From positions 1-58,866 of the forward strand of contig CAKZKT010000071.1 in the NCBI GenBank assembly GCA_937124585.1: a DNA stretch of 58,866 nt, written 5' to 3'. Of this stretch, positions 25,379-35,171 are shown in pieces. The notes beneath the pieces are model-generated. The model searched no databases. It was not told where the DNA came from and worked only from the letters and a program-made list of their open reading frames with translations. Made by a program: the position numbers and the translations under genes. The DNA is from an uncultured Anaerolineae bacterium (GTDB lineage: Bacteria; Chloroflexota; Anaerolineae; CG2-30-64-16). The stretch's first letter is position 1. Each line of letters opens with the position of its first letter.

Positions 25379-26397
25379 GAATACTGATTCTGGGCGGCAC
25401 GGGACTCATCAGTACGGCCATCACCCGTGAGCTATTGGCGCGCGGCGATGACGTGACCCTGTTCAACCGTGGGCAGACGCCGCCTCGTTTCGGTGCGGGC
25501 GCGGTCACCCTCCGCGGCGATCGCAACGATTTCCTCGCATTCGAGCAACAGATGGCTGCTGCCGGGCCATTCGACTGCGTGATTGACATGATCTGCTACA
25601 CGCCGGAGCAGGCGCAGAGCGCCATTCGTGCCTTCCGCGGCCGGATCGGCCACTTCATCTTCTGCAGCACGGTCAACGTCTACACCAAACCGGCCGCGAC
25701 CTATCCCATCACCGAAGACTGCGAGCGCAAGCCGATCAACGACGACTACGGCGCGAAAAAAGCACTGTGCGAGGATCTCTTTAACCAGGCCGCAGCCCGC
25801 GGCGATTTCCCGGTGACGCACATCCGGCCCGCGGCCACCTACGGTGAGGGCGGCCGGCTCATCCACACCTTCGGCTGGACGACGACCTACATTGACCGCA
25901 TCCGCCGCGGCAAGCCGATCGTCGTCCACGGCGACGGGTCATCGCTGTGGGTGATGTGTCACGTGGACGATGTGGCCCACGCGTTCGTGACCGCTGCAGG
26001 CAACCCGAAGGCATTCGGTCGGGCCTATCATGTCACCGGCGAGGAATGGATGACCTGGAACCAGTATCACCGGCGCGTGGCGCAGGCGCTCGCCGCGCCG
26101 GAGCCGTGGCTGGTGCACATCCCGACCGATCTGCTGTATCGCATTGCGCCGAAACGGGCTTTTTGGACCTGGAATAATTTTTCAGGCAACAACATCTTCG
26201 ACAACTCGGCGGCCAAAGCCGACCTCGACTTCCGCTACACGGTCAAATGGATGGACGGCGTGCGGCGCACTGTGGCCTGGCTGGATGCCAATGGCAGGAT
26301 CGAGGACAGCGACGCCGATCCGTTCGATGATCGAGTGATTGCGGCGTGGGAGCGGTTGACCGCGCGGATGGAGGAAGAGCTGGCCGGAGTAGAGTAA
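25375..26397 (+). CDS. NAD-dependent epimerase/dehydratase (extended SDR)
   Basis: 340 residues. The nucleotide-binding loop is ILGGTGLIS near residue 5 (the last Gly of the GxxGxxG motif is Ser), and the catalytic YxxxK is in DDYGAKKALCE (about 123). The C-terminal substrate domain includes VHGDGSSLWVMCHVDDVAHA. It resembles the CSP41-like/UDP-glucose 4-epimerase-like subgroup often named NAD-dependent epimerase; the substrate is unknown. It overlaps the kinase by 4 bp (ATGA) and ends 3 bp before the giant secreted protein, so it may supply sugar nucleotides for surface glycosylation, which is an inference. Confidence 0.82.
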   Translation: MRILILGGTGLISTAITRELLARGDDVTLFNRGQTPPRFGAGAVTLRGDRNDFLAFEQQMAAAGPFDCVIDMICYTPEQAQSAIRAFRGRIGHFIFCSTVNVYTKPAATYPITEDCERKPINDDYGAKKALCEDLFNQAAARGDFPVTHIRPAATYGEGGRLIHTFGWTTTYIDRIRRGKPIVVHGDGSSLWVMCHVDDVAHAFVTAAGNPKAFGRAYHVTGEEWMTWNQYHRRVAQALAAPEPWLVHIPTDLLYRIAPKRAFWTWNNFSGNNIFDNSAAKADLDFRYTVKWMDGVRRTVAWLDANGRIEDSDADPFDDRVIAAWERLTARMEEELAGVE

Positions 26398-26400
26398 CAC

Positions 26401-29400
26401 ATGGCCGTCTTCTGCCGCAGAAAATTGTTTGATGGCGGGGGTGGCGCCGGGAATTGGCCGCCGCTGGCTCTGGCCGGCCTCTTTGCGGCGCTGCTGGTGC
26501 TCGCCGGTTTGCGTTTCCCGGCTTTGCCGGTCGCCCAGGCGCTGGACGCGCCGACGCCGCTCTCGCCGCTGAACGCCGCGACGGCCACGGTCGCCAACTA
26601 TCCGCCCCTCGGCATCCCTGAATTCGCGTGGCAGGTTGTGCCAGGCGCCACGCAGTATCGCTTGCAGCTCAGCCAGGATGTGGGCTTTTCCAGCAAGCAG
26701 GAATGGACCACCGCCAACTCGCGCTTCACCCCGCTTGACGCGACCCTGGCCGACGGCGTCTGGTACTGGCGCGTGCGCGTGGAGCAGCCCGCGCCGGTCA
26801 GCGCGTGGAGCGATGTCTGGAGTTTCACCAAGCAGTGGGCCGCGGCCGACAACGCGCCGGCACTCATCGCGCCGGCCGACGGCGCCACCCTCGATTTCTA
26901 TGCCTGGCCGTTCTTCTCCTGGGCGCCGGTGATGGGCGCGGCCTCCTATCGCTTCCAGATCGCGACCAGTGCCGACGGTTTCGCCACACCGCGCTATAGC
27001 CAGGTGACGTTGGCTCCGGCGCATCAGCCGGCCGCCAAGCTGCCGAACGGCCTCTACTACTGGCGGGTCGTTCCGCTCGATGCCGGGGGCCGCGACGGCA
27101 CGCCCAGCGCGGTACGCAGCTTCACCGCCGATTACAATCACGTCCCCGACCTGCTGGCCCCGGCCAACGAGGCCGTGCCCGCATTCACGCCCACTTTTCG
27201 CTGGAAAGCGGTCGTCGGCGCGCAGCTCTATCGCCTGCAATACACCACAGATCCGGCCTTCCACGCCAATATCACCACCATTGAAACGCGCAATACCGAG
27301 TACACGCCGTCCAGCGAGATGCCGAACGACGTCAACTACTACTGGCGCGTCCAGGCGCAAGCCGGCGCGTCGGTCACGGCGTGGAGCGAGATCCGCCAGT
27401 TCCGCAAGCAGTGGTATTTTCAGCCGGAGTTGCTGACGCCGGTCAACAACTATCAGACGGTCACCGAGCTGTTTTTCAACTGGTCGCCGGTGCCGGGGGC
27501 CGGCGGCTATCGTTTTGAGCTGCATTGCTTCAACAGCTTTCCGGCGAACAGCTCGTGCGGCTGGATCGTGGATATGGGCAACCCCTATTTCGCATTGCGA
27601 TCCCCGGGCACACGGTGGCCGACGCCCGGCATCTGGTACTGGCGCGTGACGCCGCTGGACGGCAGCGGTGGCCAGGGCAAGCCGAGCCTGGTCTCCTCCT
27701 TCGTCTATAGCCCTACCGTGGCTGCACCGCAGCTTGTCGCGCCGCTCTACTACTATGCGCCGTCTGACCTGCACGCGCCGCGCGAGGATCGTACTGTCGG
27801 CCTGCCGGTCTTCGTCTGGCATCGCGCGTTCACCGATACGTTATCGCCGGTGGCCGCATATCGTCTCCAGGTGGATGACGATCCGCTCTTCGGCTCGGTG
27901 GATTGGACATGGGACACCGAAAACCTGAGCGCCGTGCCGACCGTCGGCCGGCCCTTCACGCCCACAGCGGGGACGGATTACTACTGGCGCGTCGGCGCGC
28001 TGGACGGTCTGGGCGGCGCGCTGCTGAACGATTGGAGCTGGAGCCAGCGCTGGCGGGCGCGCATTGACCTGACGCGCGGACTGACGCCGACCATGGACGC
28101 GCAGCCGACCTTGTTGCGGCCGCTGCATGCCGCAGAATCGGTCGAGGCCGCGCCACTGCTCGAGTGGCAGCCTCTGGCCGGCGCGACCGTCTATCGAGTG
28201 CAGATCAGTCGCAACGACGAGGCGCACGGCTTCGCCGATGACATCGTCGTAGACGAGATGGTGCCCTACCCGGCCTTCACGCCGGCCCATCGCTTGCCGC
28301 CCGGCACATACTACTGGCGCGTGGCCGCGGACGACGGCGACTGGAGCGCCATCTGGCGTTTCCAGGTGGCCACCAAGAGCCGTTGGCGCTATAGCCGCAT
28401 CCTGGGCGACGCAGCCAACCGCAACCCCATCGCGACCGATCCCGCAGGCGACATGACCGACCCCACCCTCGACCTGACCGACCTGCAGGTCAGCCAGGAT
28501 CGCAATTACTGGTACTTCGGTTTCCATCCCGCGCAGGGGATCACGGGCACGGTCTATGGCCTCTACCTTGACCTGGATCACGTGGACGGCCCCGGCGCGG
28601 ACACCGATGCACGGGGTTACGCTGTGGCGGCCATCCCGGCCCATCGGCCGGAGTATGCGGTCTATGTGCTGGGGACAAGCGGCGTCTTCACGACGAGCAA
28701 TGTGTTCATCTACCGCTGGACGGGCGGCGCATGGGCGCCGCCACAACGCCTGTTCGACATTGACGTTCATAGTCGTATCTACTACAGCGATACCGAACGC
28801 TACCTGGAGTTCCGCATCCCCAATACCGCCATCGGCATGGAAGAGACCACCGGCAGTGCGGCCATCAGCCTCTTCACCGTGCGGCCGGCCGGCGGCCATG
28901 CTCAGGACACCGTGCCGTCCGATCCGGCCGTGGCCTACACCGAGCCCGACGACGGGGACGAGACCACCGTCCTCAGTCGCTTCGCCAGCGTCTCGGAGCG
29001 GTTGACGCCGGTCATGCCGCCCACCAATATCGCCGGCGATCCGACCATTTTCCCCAGCGTTCCGCCCTTCTTCTGGCAGTGGCCGGTCGAGGTCTTCGGG
29101 ACTTTCTATCACGGCTATCAGTTCCAGGCCGCGCTGGATGCGCAGTTCACGACGGTCCCCCATGATTATATCATGGCTGTTGCAGCCCCCAGGCTGGCGC
29201 CGGCCGCCCACACCACTCTCGACGACATCCTGGGCGATAACAGCTACTACTGGCGTGTCCGGCCTGTATATGATCCCTTGATGGTCCAACGTGGGGCCTG
29301 GAGCGCCGGCAGCCGCTTTGAACGCGCCGGCTTCATCGCGCAGAACCTGCGCACCTCGGTGACGTTCGCCACGCCTACCTTCTCGTGGGACATGGTCGAG

Positions 29401-30891
29401 GGCGCCACCGGCTACGACCTGCAGGTGGACAACGATCCCGGTTTCGGCTCGCCCGAAATCTCGGTGAAGACCACGCGTAACTCGTACACCCCGACACGGA
29501 CGCTGGAGCAGGGCACGTACTATTGGCGCGTGCGGGTGCGCCGGCGCAACAACGTCGCCAACGATTGGACTGCCACGCAAACCCTCAACCTGGCGCTGCC
29601 GACCGTCGCCGGCCTGACGACTGTTCCTGGCGACGAGACGCGCCGCGCGCCCACTTTCTGCTGGATGCCCCTGCTGGCGACTTCTGAGGGGATCCCGGTG
29701 CTGGCCGCATACAAATATCGCCTGCAAACCAGCCTCGATCCGACCTTCTCTACGGCCTACGAGACCGCAGATACCGAGCAGCCGTGCTGGACGCCCACCA
29801 AAGGCTACGTAGACGGCGTCTATCACTGGCGCGTGGCGCTGATAGACGGCGACGGCCGGCTCGGCCCGTACAGCCCGGCGATCACCGCCACCAAACAATA
29901 CACCATCCCGACGCTCCTCGAACCGGCGCAGGGCAGCGTCCTGGCCGAGACGCCGGGCTTCGTCTGGGAACCCGTGTTGGGCGCGGCCAAATACAAGCTA
30001 GAGGTCTCTCTTTACCCGACCTTTTCGCCCACCTACGAATCGGTGACCACGGTCAATGCGCGCTACACCCCCACGCGACGCTATGACATGGACAAGACCT
30101 ATTACTGGCGCGTGGCGATGGTGGACAAAGACGGCCGGCAAGGGCCGTTCGCCGAACGCAGCGTCATGGTCGCCTATTCCGACCTGCGGGTGGAAAAGAG
30201 CGGGCCGGCCGTGGCCCGGCCCGGGCAGACGATCTCCTACACGCTGACCTATCGCAACCAGGGCCAGGGTCCGGCCGAGGGCGCGCAGCTGCGCGACATC
30301 CTGCCCGCCGGCCTGATCGCGCTCGGCCCGACGGCCTGGGAGCTGGGCCGCGTCGAACCCGGCGTGGTCGGCAGCCGCGTCGTGACCGCCACCGTGGCCA
30401 TGACGCTGCCCTGCAACGCGCGGCTGATCAACGTGGCGCGCATCAGCGCGGCCAGTCCCGAATCGAACACCGGCAACAACGAGGGACAGGCCAGCACCAC
30501 CGTCGCCTGTCCCGATCTGTCGCTCGTCAAAACCGGCCCCTACACCGTCCAGGCCGGCGAACCGATCACCTACACGCTGACCTATCGAAACCGGGGCATG
30601 GTGGCCGCCGAGGGGGTGCAGATCACCGACACGTTGCCCGCCGGCCTGACGGCCACCGGGCCGCTGGCCTGGCAGATCGGCGCGCTGGCAGCCTCGGCGA
30701 CCGGCCAGGTGACCGTGACGGCCATAGCCGACGCCGGCCTGGCGTGCGGCACCGCCCTGGTCAATCGCGCGCGCATCTGGGGCGAGGGCGCGGAGAGTGA
30801 CCTCTCCAACAACGCCAGCCAGAGCACGACCGTCGTTGCCTGTCCGCCGCGGCGCATCTACTTGCCGCTCGTCCTGCGTTCTGATTCATGA
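26401..30891 (+). CDS. Giant secreted protein with ten Fn3-like YYWRV modules and two DUF11 domains
   Basis: 1496 residues. An N-terminal signal segment (LALAGLFAALLVLAGL, about 21-36, with likely cleavage after AQA near 47) sends it out of the cell. Ten modules of about 90-110 residues each carry a motif of the form YYWRV (WYWRV, YYWRV, YHWRV), as in Fn3-like beta-sandwiches. A central module at about 660-863 (NYWYFGFHP, LYLDLDHVDGPGADTDARGY) differs and may bind metal through its Asp-rich loop. Two DUF11 repeats are at about 1260-1475 (YTLTYRNQGQGPAEGAQL). The chain ends RRIYLPLVLRSDS. It starts 3 bp after the SDR gene. Probable surface or matrix protein; ligand unknown. Confidence 0.85.
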   Translation: MAVFCRRKLFDGGGGAGNWPPLALAGLFAALLVLAGLRFPALPVAQALDAPTPLSPLNAATATVANYPPLGIPEFAWQVVPGATQYRLQLSQDVGFSSKQEWTTANSRFTPLDATLADGVWYWRVRVEQPAPVSAWSDVWSFTKQWAAADNAPALIAPADGATLDFYAWPFFSWAPVMGAASYRFQIATSADGFATPRYSQVTLAPAHQPAAKLPNGLYYWRVVPLDAGGRDGTPSAVRSFTADYNHVPDLLAPANEAVPAFTPTFRWKAVVGAQLYRLQYTTDPAFHANITTIETRNTEYTPSSEMPNDVNYYWRVQAQAGASVTAWSEIRQFRKQWYFQPELLTPVNNYQTVTELFFNWSPVPGAGGYRFELHCFNSFPANSSCGWIVDMGNPYFALRSPGTRWPTPGIWYWRVTPLDGSGGQGKPSLVSSFVYSPTVAAPQLVAPLYYYAPSDLHAPREDRTVGLPVFVWHRAFTDTLSPVAAYRLQVDDDPLFGSVDWTWDTENLSAVPTVGRPFTPTAGTDYYWRVGALDGLGGALLNDWSWSQRWRARIDLTRGLTPTMDAQPTLLRPLHAAESVEAAPLLEWQPLAGATVYRVQISRNDEAHGFADDIVVDEMVPYPAFTPAHRLPPGTYYWRVAADDGDWSAIWRFQVATKSRWRYSRILGDAANRNPIATDPAGDMTDPTLDLTDLQVSQDRNYWYFGFHPAQGITGTVYGLYLDLDHVDGPGADTDARGYAVAAIPAHRPEYAVYVLGTSGVFTTSNVFIYRWTGGAWAPPQRLFDIDVHSRIYYSDTERYLEFRIPNTAIGMEETTGSAAISLFTVRPAGGHAQDTVPSDPAVAYTEPDDGDETTVLSRFASVSERLTPVMPPTNIAGDPTIFPSVPPFFWQWPVEVFGTFYHGYQFQAALDAQFTTVPHDYIMAVAAPRLAPAAHTTLDDILGDNSYYWRVRPVYDPLMVQRGAWSAGSRFERAGFIAQNLRTSVTFATPTFSWDMVEGATGYDLQVDNDPGFGSPEISVKTTRNSYTPTRTLEQGTYYWRVRVRRRNNVANDWTATQTLNLALPTVAGLTTVPGDETRRAPTFCWMPLLATSEGIPVLAAYKYRLQTSLDPTFSTAYETADTEQPCWTPTKGYVDGVYHWRVALIDGDGRLGPYSPAITATKQYTIPTLLEPAQGSVLAETPGFVWEPVLGAAKYKLEVSLYPTFSPTYESVTTVNARYTPTRRYDMDKTYYWRVAMVDKDGRQGPFAERSVMVAYSDLRVEKSGPAVARPGQTISYTLTYRNQGQGPAEGAQLRDILPAGLIALGPTAWELGRVEPGVVGSRVVTATVAMTLPCNARLINVARISAASPESNTGNNEGQASTTVACPDLSLVKTGPYTVQAGEPITYTLTYRNRGMVAAEGVQITDTLPAGLTATGPLAWQIGALAASATGQVTVTAIADAGLACGTALVNRARIWGEGAESDLSNNASQSTTVVACPPRRIYLPLVLRSDS

Positions 30892-30900
30892 GGTGTTGCG

Positions 30901-30977
30901 CGTTTCGCGTTGCCCGTTTGACGTTTCGCGTTGCATGTTTCACGTTGCACGTTTCACGTTTGACATTTCACGTTTCA
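30901..30977 (+). repeat. Eleven tandem 7-bp repeats (CGTTTCA-type)
   Basis: A run of exactly eleven heptanucleotide units, consensus CGTTTCA with variants CGTTTCG, CGTTGCA, CGTTTGA, CGTTGCC, TGTTTCA and CATTTCA, directly after the stop of the first giant protein and ending 17 bp before the start of the second. It resembles the short tandemly repeated heptamers known from cyanobacteria. Confidence 0.9.
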
Positions 30978-30994
30978 CTTTTTACGGAACAACC

Positions 30995-33900
30995 ATGCGC
31001 ATCCAACTTCACATCCTCCTGCTTTCGATCGTGCTGGCGATCGGGCTGCCGGCATATGGTCGCGCGCCGGCCATCGCCGCTGCGTTCCCGCCGCCCGAAC
31101 TGCTCGCGCCGGCCGATGGCGCCATCACAACGGCCGCCAGCCACCCGCCGCTGGGCATCCCCGAGTTCGCCTGGAGCGCGGTGCCGGCCGCCACGTCCTA
31201 TCGCATCCAGTTCAGCCAGGACATCGCTTTCACGACCAAAGTCGAAGTGACCACGCCCAACCTGGCGCACACCCCCACCGATGCCAGCAAATTCGGCGAT
31301 GGGACCTGGTACTGGCGCGTGCGGGTGGACGGCCCACAGGCGAGCGAATGGAGCGAAATTCGCGCCTTCGCGAAGCGCTGGGCCAGCCCGGACAATGTGG
31401 CGGAGCTGCTTTCTCCGGCCGACGGCGCGGCCATCGCATTCTACGACGCGCCGATCTTCTCGTGGCAGCCGGTGATGGGTGCGGCCTCCTATCGCTTCCA
31501 GATCGCGGCCAGCCCCGACGGCTTTGCCGCGCCCACCTACCAGGCGACGACGTTGGCGCCCACTCACCAGCCGCCAGCCAAGCTGGCCAACGGTTCCTAC
31601 TACTGGCGCGTGATCCCGCTCGACGGCGCCGGCCGCGAGGGCGTGGCGAGCGCAGTGCGGGCCTTCACCGCCGCCTATCTGGCCCCGCCGCAGCTGCTGG
31701 AGCCGGCCGCCGGCGCCACACCGACCTTCACCCCCTCGTTTCGCTGGGCGGCCAGCCGCGGCGCGCAGTTCTATCGCCTGCAATACGCCACCGACAGCAG
31801 TTTCACCGTAAATGTGAAGACCGTGGACACCCGCAACACGGCCTTCACCCTGACGGACGACCTGCCGAACGACGTCAACATCTACTGGCGCGTGCGCAGC
31901 CATTCCGGCAATTCGGTGTCCGACTGGAGCGAGACACGTTCCTTCGTCAAACGCTGGTATTTGCCGCCGACGTTGCTGGCGCCCACGAACAACTACCAGC
32001 ACGTGAAGCAGCCGGTCCTCTTCAGCTGGACGCCGGTGGCCGGCGCCAGCTACTACAAGCTCGAAGTCAACAACGCGAACAGCTTTCCGCCCGGCTGGTA
32101 TGGCTGGACGGCAACCACGGCCAACCCGTTTTGGATTCATGCGGCTTTCGACAGACTGCGCAATTTTTCCACCTGGTACTGGCGGGTGACCCCCTACGAC
32201 CGCAGCAACAATGCCGGCCTGCCCTCCGAGGTTTTTTCGTTCGTGTATAACGGCACAGCTCGGGTGCCCGAGCTGATCGCGCCGCTGCCGTATTACACGC
32301 CCTCGGCGCTGGCGCGGCCGGCCGAGGATCGCACCGCGACCTGGCCCATCTTCGCGTGGCAGCACACCGGCGACTCCGCGTATCAGCTCCAGGTCTCGCG
32401 CGACTCGCTGTTCGACGAGCTGGACTGGGAGATCGACACCCAAAACCCTGGCGCCGTCCCCACGGATGCGCAACCTTTCCGGCCGCAACCCAATACCGAT
32501 TACTACTGGCGCGTGCGCGGCCTGGATGCGTTCAACAATCCGGTCGGGCCGTGGAGCCAGGTCTGGCGCGCGCGCTTCAGCCTGGGGCAGACGGCCGCCG
32601 CGCAGGCGGTCCCGGCGACCGGCGCGCCTGTCCTTTGGCGGCCCGCACACGGAGCCGAGACGGTGGAAACCGGACCCCTGCTCGAATGGCAGCCCGTGAG
32701 CGAGGCAGATCGCTACGATGTGGAGATCAGCACGGCGGCTGATTTCGATCCGGCCGACATCGTGCGCGCGGCGTCGGTCCCCTACCCGACCTATCTGCCG
32801 ACCGTGAAACTCCCCGCCGGGACCTATTATTGGCGGGTGATGGCGCGACGCGGCGGCGTGCCTCTGGCCGGCTGGAGCAACGTCTGGCGCTTTCAGGTCG
32901 CCGCGCCGAGTCGCTGGCGCGACACGCGCGCACTCCTGGCCGTCGCCAACCGCAACCTGATCGGCTTCGATCCGCCCGGCGACATGGGCGATCCCAACTA
33001 CGACGTGACGACCCTCTACGTCGTGCAGGACAAGGACGATTGGTTCTTCGGCTTCGACGCCATGACCGGTGCCGAAGACATGGTCTACGTCCTCTACCTC
33101 GACCTGGATCACGTGGACGGCTCCGGCGCGGACACCGATGCGCGCGGCTACAGCATCACGACGGACTGGGCCCATCTCCCGGAATACGCGATCTACGTGC
33201 GGCAGGTCGGCGGTGCGTTCTCCGCGAACCAGACGCTCATCTATCGCTGGACCCCGAGCGGCTGGGCCGCGCCGCAGCGACTGAGCGACCTGGGCGCAAA
33301 TCGGCTGGCGCACGATGCCGGCGGGGGCTACGTGGAGCTGCGCGTGCCCAGCACGGCCATCGGCATGCAGGAGGCCACCGGCAGCGCCGCGCTCATGCTC
33401 TTCACAGCGCGCAGCAATGGCGGCCCCGCACAGGACACCGTGCCGTCCGATCCGGGCGTGGCCTTTGCCTGGCCGAATCCGGGCTTTACATCCGTCGTGC
33501 TGAGCCGTTTCACCAGCGCTTCCGGCCGCGCCAACCTCGTCTGGCCGCCTTCGGTCGCCACGGGCGATCCGGCCACGGTGCCCACCGTGCTGCCGTTCGC
33601 ATTCCAGAGGCCGCCTGATGCGCCGTGGTACGGTTACAACTTGCAGGCGGCTCGGGACGCAGGGTTCACCACACCGGTGCTCGACACCACGGTCCGGCTG
33701 GCGATCACCAACTATGTGCCGGGCTTCTATACCAATTCCAAGGACCTCGAGGGCGACAACACCTACTTCTGGCGGATGCGGCCGATCTACGATACCGGGG
33801 GAACCGAGCGCGGGCCGTGGAGCGAAGCGGCCGCCTTCGAGCGCCTCGGCTTCGTGCCGTGGAATCTCCAGACCTCCATCGCCTTCGCCACGCCGACCTT

Positions 33901-34738
33901 CACGTGGGAACGCGTCGAAGGCGCCGAAGCCTATGATCTGCAGGTGGATGAAGACCCCAACTTCGGCTCGCCCGCGTTCTCGCCGACCACCTCGGCGACA
34001 TCCTACACCTGGACCTCGACTTTGGCGCAGGGGACATACTTCTGGCGAGTGCGCGGCCGGCGCAACGGCCCGATCACGAACGGCTGGACTGCAACCATCT
34101 CCTTCACCCTCAGCCTGGCCGAGCCGACCGGCCTGACCGTTCAGCCGGCCAGCCCGGCGCCGCGCGCGCCCAGCCTGTGCTGGACGCCGGTCGTCACACC
34201 GACGTGGCCGGCAGCGCAGTTCGCCGCATGGAAATACCGCATCCAGGTGAGCCGCGACCCCACCTTCTCTATCTCTATGGAATACGACAAGGCCGACACC
34301 GAGCAGGCCTGCTGGACGCCGACGAGGGGATATCGCGATGGCACCTACTACTGGCGCGTGGCGGCCATAGACGGCGACAGCAAGGTCGGCAACTACAGTC
34401 CGGCCGCCTCCTTCCTGAAGCAGTATCCTGTGCCCACGCTGCTGGCGCCTGCCAGCGGCGCGCCTTCGCCGACCACGCCGACTTTCGTGTGGACGCCCGT
34501 GCCGGGCGCGGCCTCCTACCGGCTCGAAGTGGCGCTCAACGAAACGTTTGCGAACCTCTACGACTTGGTCATCACATCCAACACGCGCTTCACGCCCACG
34601 AAGAGATATGATCAGGACAAAACATACTACTGGCGTGTCGCAATGCGGGACAAAGACGATAATCGCGGGCCGTTCACCGGTGATCGCGTGATCGTGAAGC
34701 CGGCCGCGGTCTATCTGCCGCTGATCATCGGCCCCTGA
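30995..34738 (+). CDS. Second giant secreted Fn3-like protein, paralogue of the preceding one
   Basis: 1247 residues. Signal peptide LHILLLSIVLAIGLPAYGRA (about 5-24) with cleavage near AIAAA. It has ten YYWRV-type modules aligned one to one with those of the upstream protein, and the same central module at about 632-842 (DWFFGFDAMTG, LYLDLDHVDGSGADTDARGY). It lacks the DUF11 domains and instead ends after the tenth module with AAVYLPLIIGP. The ATG at 30995 is chosen because the signal peptide begins there; the longer frame runs back through the heptamer repeats. There is no clear ribosome binding site. The pair arose by tandem duplication. Surface or extracellular matrix role inferred. Confidence 0.85.
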   Translation: MRIQLHILLLSIVLAIGLPAYGRAPAIAAAFPPPELLAPADGAITTAASHPPLGIPEFAWSAVPAATSYRIQFSQDIAFTTKVEVTTPNLAHTPTDASKFGDGTWYWRVRVDGPQASEWSEIRAFAKRWASPDNVAELLSPADGAAIAFYDAPIFSWQPVMGAASYRFQIAASPDGFAAPTYQATTLAPTHQPPAKLANGSYYWRVIPLDGAGREGVASAVRAFTAAYLAPPQLLEPAAGATPTFTPSFRWAASRGAQFYRLQYATDSSFTVNVKTVDTRNTAFTLTDDLPNDVNIYWRVRSHSGNSVSDWSETRSFVKRWYLPPTLLAPTNNYQHVKQPVLFSWTPVAGASYYKLEVNNANSFPPGWYGWTATTANPFWIHAAFDRLRNFSTWYWRVTPYDRSNNAGLPSEVFSFVYNGTARVPELIAPLPYYTPSALARPAEDRTATWPIFAWQHTGDSAYQLQVSRDSLFDELDWEIDTQNPGAVPTDAQPFRPQPNTDYYWRVRGLDAFNNPVGPWSQVWRARFSLGQTAAAQAVPATGAPVLWRPAHGAETVETGPLLEWQPVSEADRYDVEISTAADFDPADIVRAASVPYPTYLPTVKLPAGTYYWRVMARRGGVPLAGWSNVWRFQVAAPSRWRDTRALLAVANRNLIGFDPPGDMGDPNYDVTTLYVVQDKDDWFFGFDAMTGAEDMVYVLYLDLDHVDGSGADTDARGYSITTDWAHLPEYAIYVRQVGGAFSANQTLIYRWTPSGWAAPQRLSDLGANRLAHDAGGGYVELRVPSTAIGMQEATGSAALMLFTARSNGGPAQDTVPSDPGVAFAWPNPGFTSVVLSRFTSASGRANLVWPPSVATGDPATVPTVLPFAFQRPPDAPWYGYNLQAARDAGFTTPVLDTTVRLAITNYVPGFYTNSKDLEGDNTYFWRMRPIYDTGGTERGPWSEAAAFERLGFVPWNLQTSIAFATPTFTWERVEGAEAYDLQVDEDPNFGSPAFSPTTSATSYTWTSTLAQGTYFWRVRGRRNGPITNGWTATISFTLSLAEPTGLTVQPASPAPRAPSLCWTPVVTPTWPAAQFAAWKYRIQVSRDPTFSISMEYDKADTEQACWTPTRGYRDGTYYWRVAAIDGDSKVGNYSPAASFLKQYPVPTLLAPASGAPSPTTPTFVWTPVPGAASYRLEVALNETFANLYDLVITSNTRFTPTKRYDQDKTYYWRVAMRDKDDNRGPFTGDRVIVKPAAVYLPLIIGP

Positions 34739-34890
34739 CCGGCCCCGACATGCCCGACAGCGATGACAGGCGATGGTCTCCTCGCCCCGCCGCCCACACC
34801 CGCAGGGACGGGGAGCCCTTCGCGTCTGTTTCCCTGTAGCGGCCCTGCTATTTTGATTTGTTCGGCGTAAATGCTATAATAGTTTTATCT
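34739..34890. other. Intergenic region upstream of the repeat leader
   Basis: 152 bp between the second giant protein and the palindromic repeats. Apart from the promoter at 34853-34880 I see no gene and no convincing terminator; the first 100 bp are GC-rich and uninformative. Confidence 0.5.
34853..34880 (+). promoter_or_regulatory. Promoter of GAF kinase operon
   Basis: TTGATT (34853-34858), 16-bp spacer, TATAAT (34875-34880) with TG at 34872-34873, an extended -10. Transcription from about 34887 would place all six 46-bp repeats in a leader of nearly 285 nt. Confidence 0.75.
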
Positions 34891-35165
34891 ACGTGCCAGG
34901 CATCTTGCAGAGTGCCTGGCACGTTGGGGCGAGGTTACGTGCCAGGCATCTTGCAGAGTGCCTGGCACGTCGGGGCGAGGTTACGTGCCAGGCATCTTGC
35001 AGAGTGCCTGGCACGTTGGGGCGAGGCTACGTGCCAGGCATCTCGCAAAGTGCCTGGCACGTTGGGGCGAGGTTACGTGCCAGGCATCTTGCAAAGTGCC
35101 TGGCACGTTGGGGCGAGGTTACGTGCCAGGCATCTCGCAGAGTGCCTGGCACGTTGGGGCAGGTT
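34891..35165. repeat. Six tandem 46-bp palindromic repeats in leader of GAF kinase
   Basis: Units start at 34891, 34937, 34983, 35029, 35075 and 35121. Each holds a perfect 12-bp inverted repeat ACGTGCCAGGCA / TGCCTGGCACGT around a 10-nt loop (TCTTGCAGAG, TCTCGCAAAG, TCTTGCAAAG or TCTCGCAGAG), then a 12-nt linker such as TGGGGCGAGGTT (GAGGCT in one unit, CGGGG start in another; the last unit's linker is incomplete). The array sits between the promoter and the kinase start codon; every variation falls in loops or linkers, never in the stems. Confidence 0.95.
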
Positions 35166-35171
35166 CGACCG

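Noticed and set aside
27841-29898. 685-residue minus-strand frame opposite the giant protein
   Set aside because: Shadow frame; the plus strand shows a signal peptide and regular modules.
34891-35165. Regular repeats as a CRISPR array
   Set aside because: The intervals are 12-bp conserved linkers, not unique spacers, the units are long palindromes, and no cas gene is near.
34893-35171. N-terminal extension of the GAF kinase through the repeats
   Set aside because: The translated repeats (RARHLAECLAR type) are a by-product of 46-bp units lacking stops; ATG 35172 lies directly before the conserved domain.
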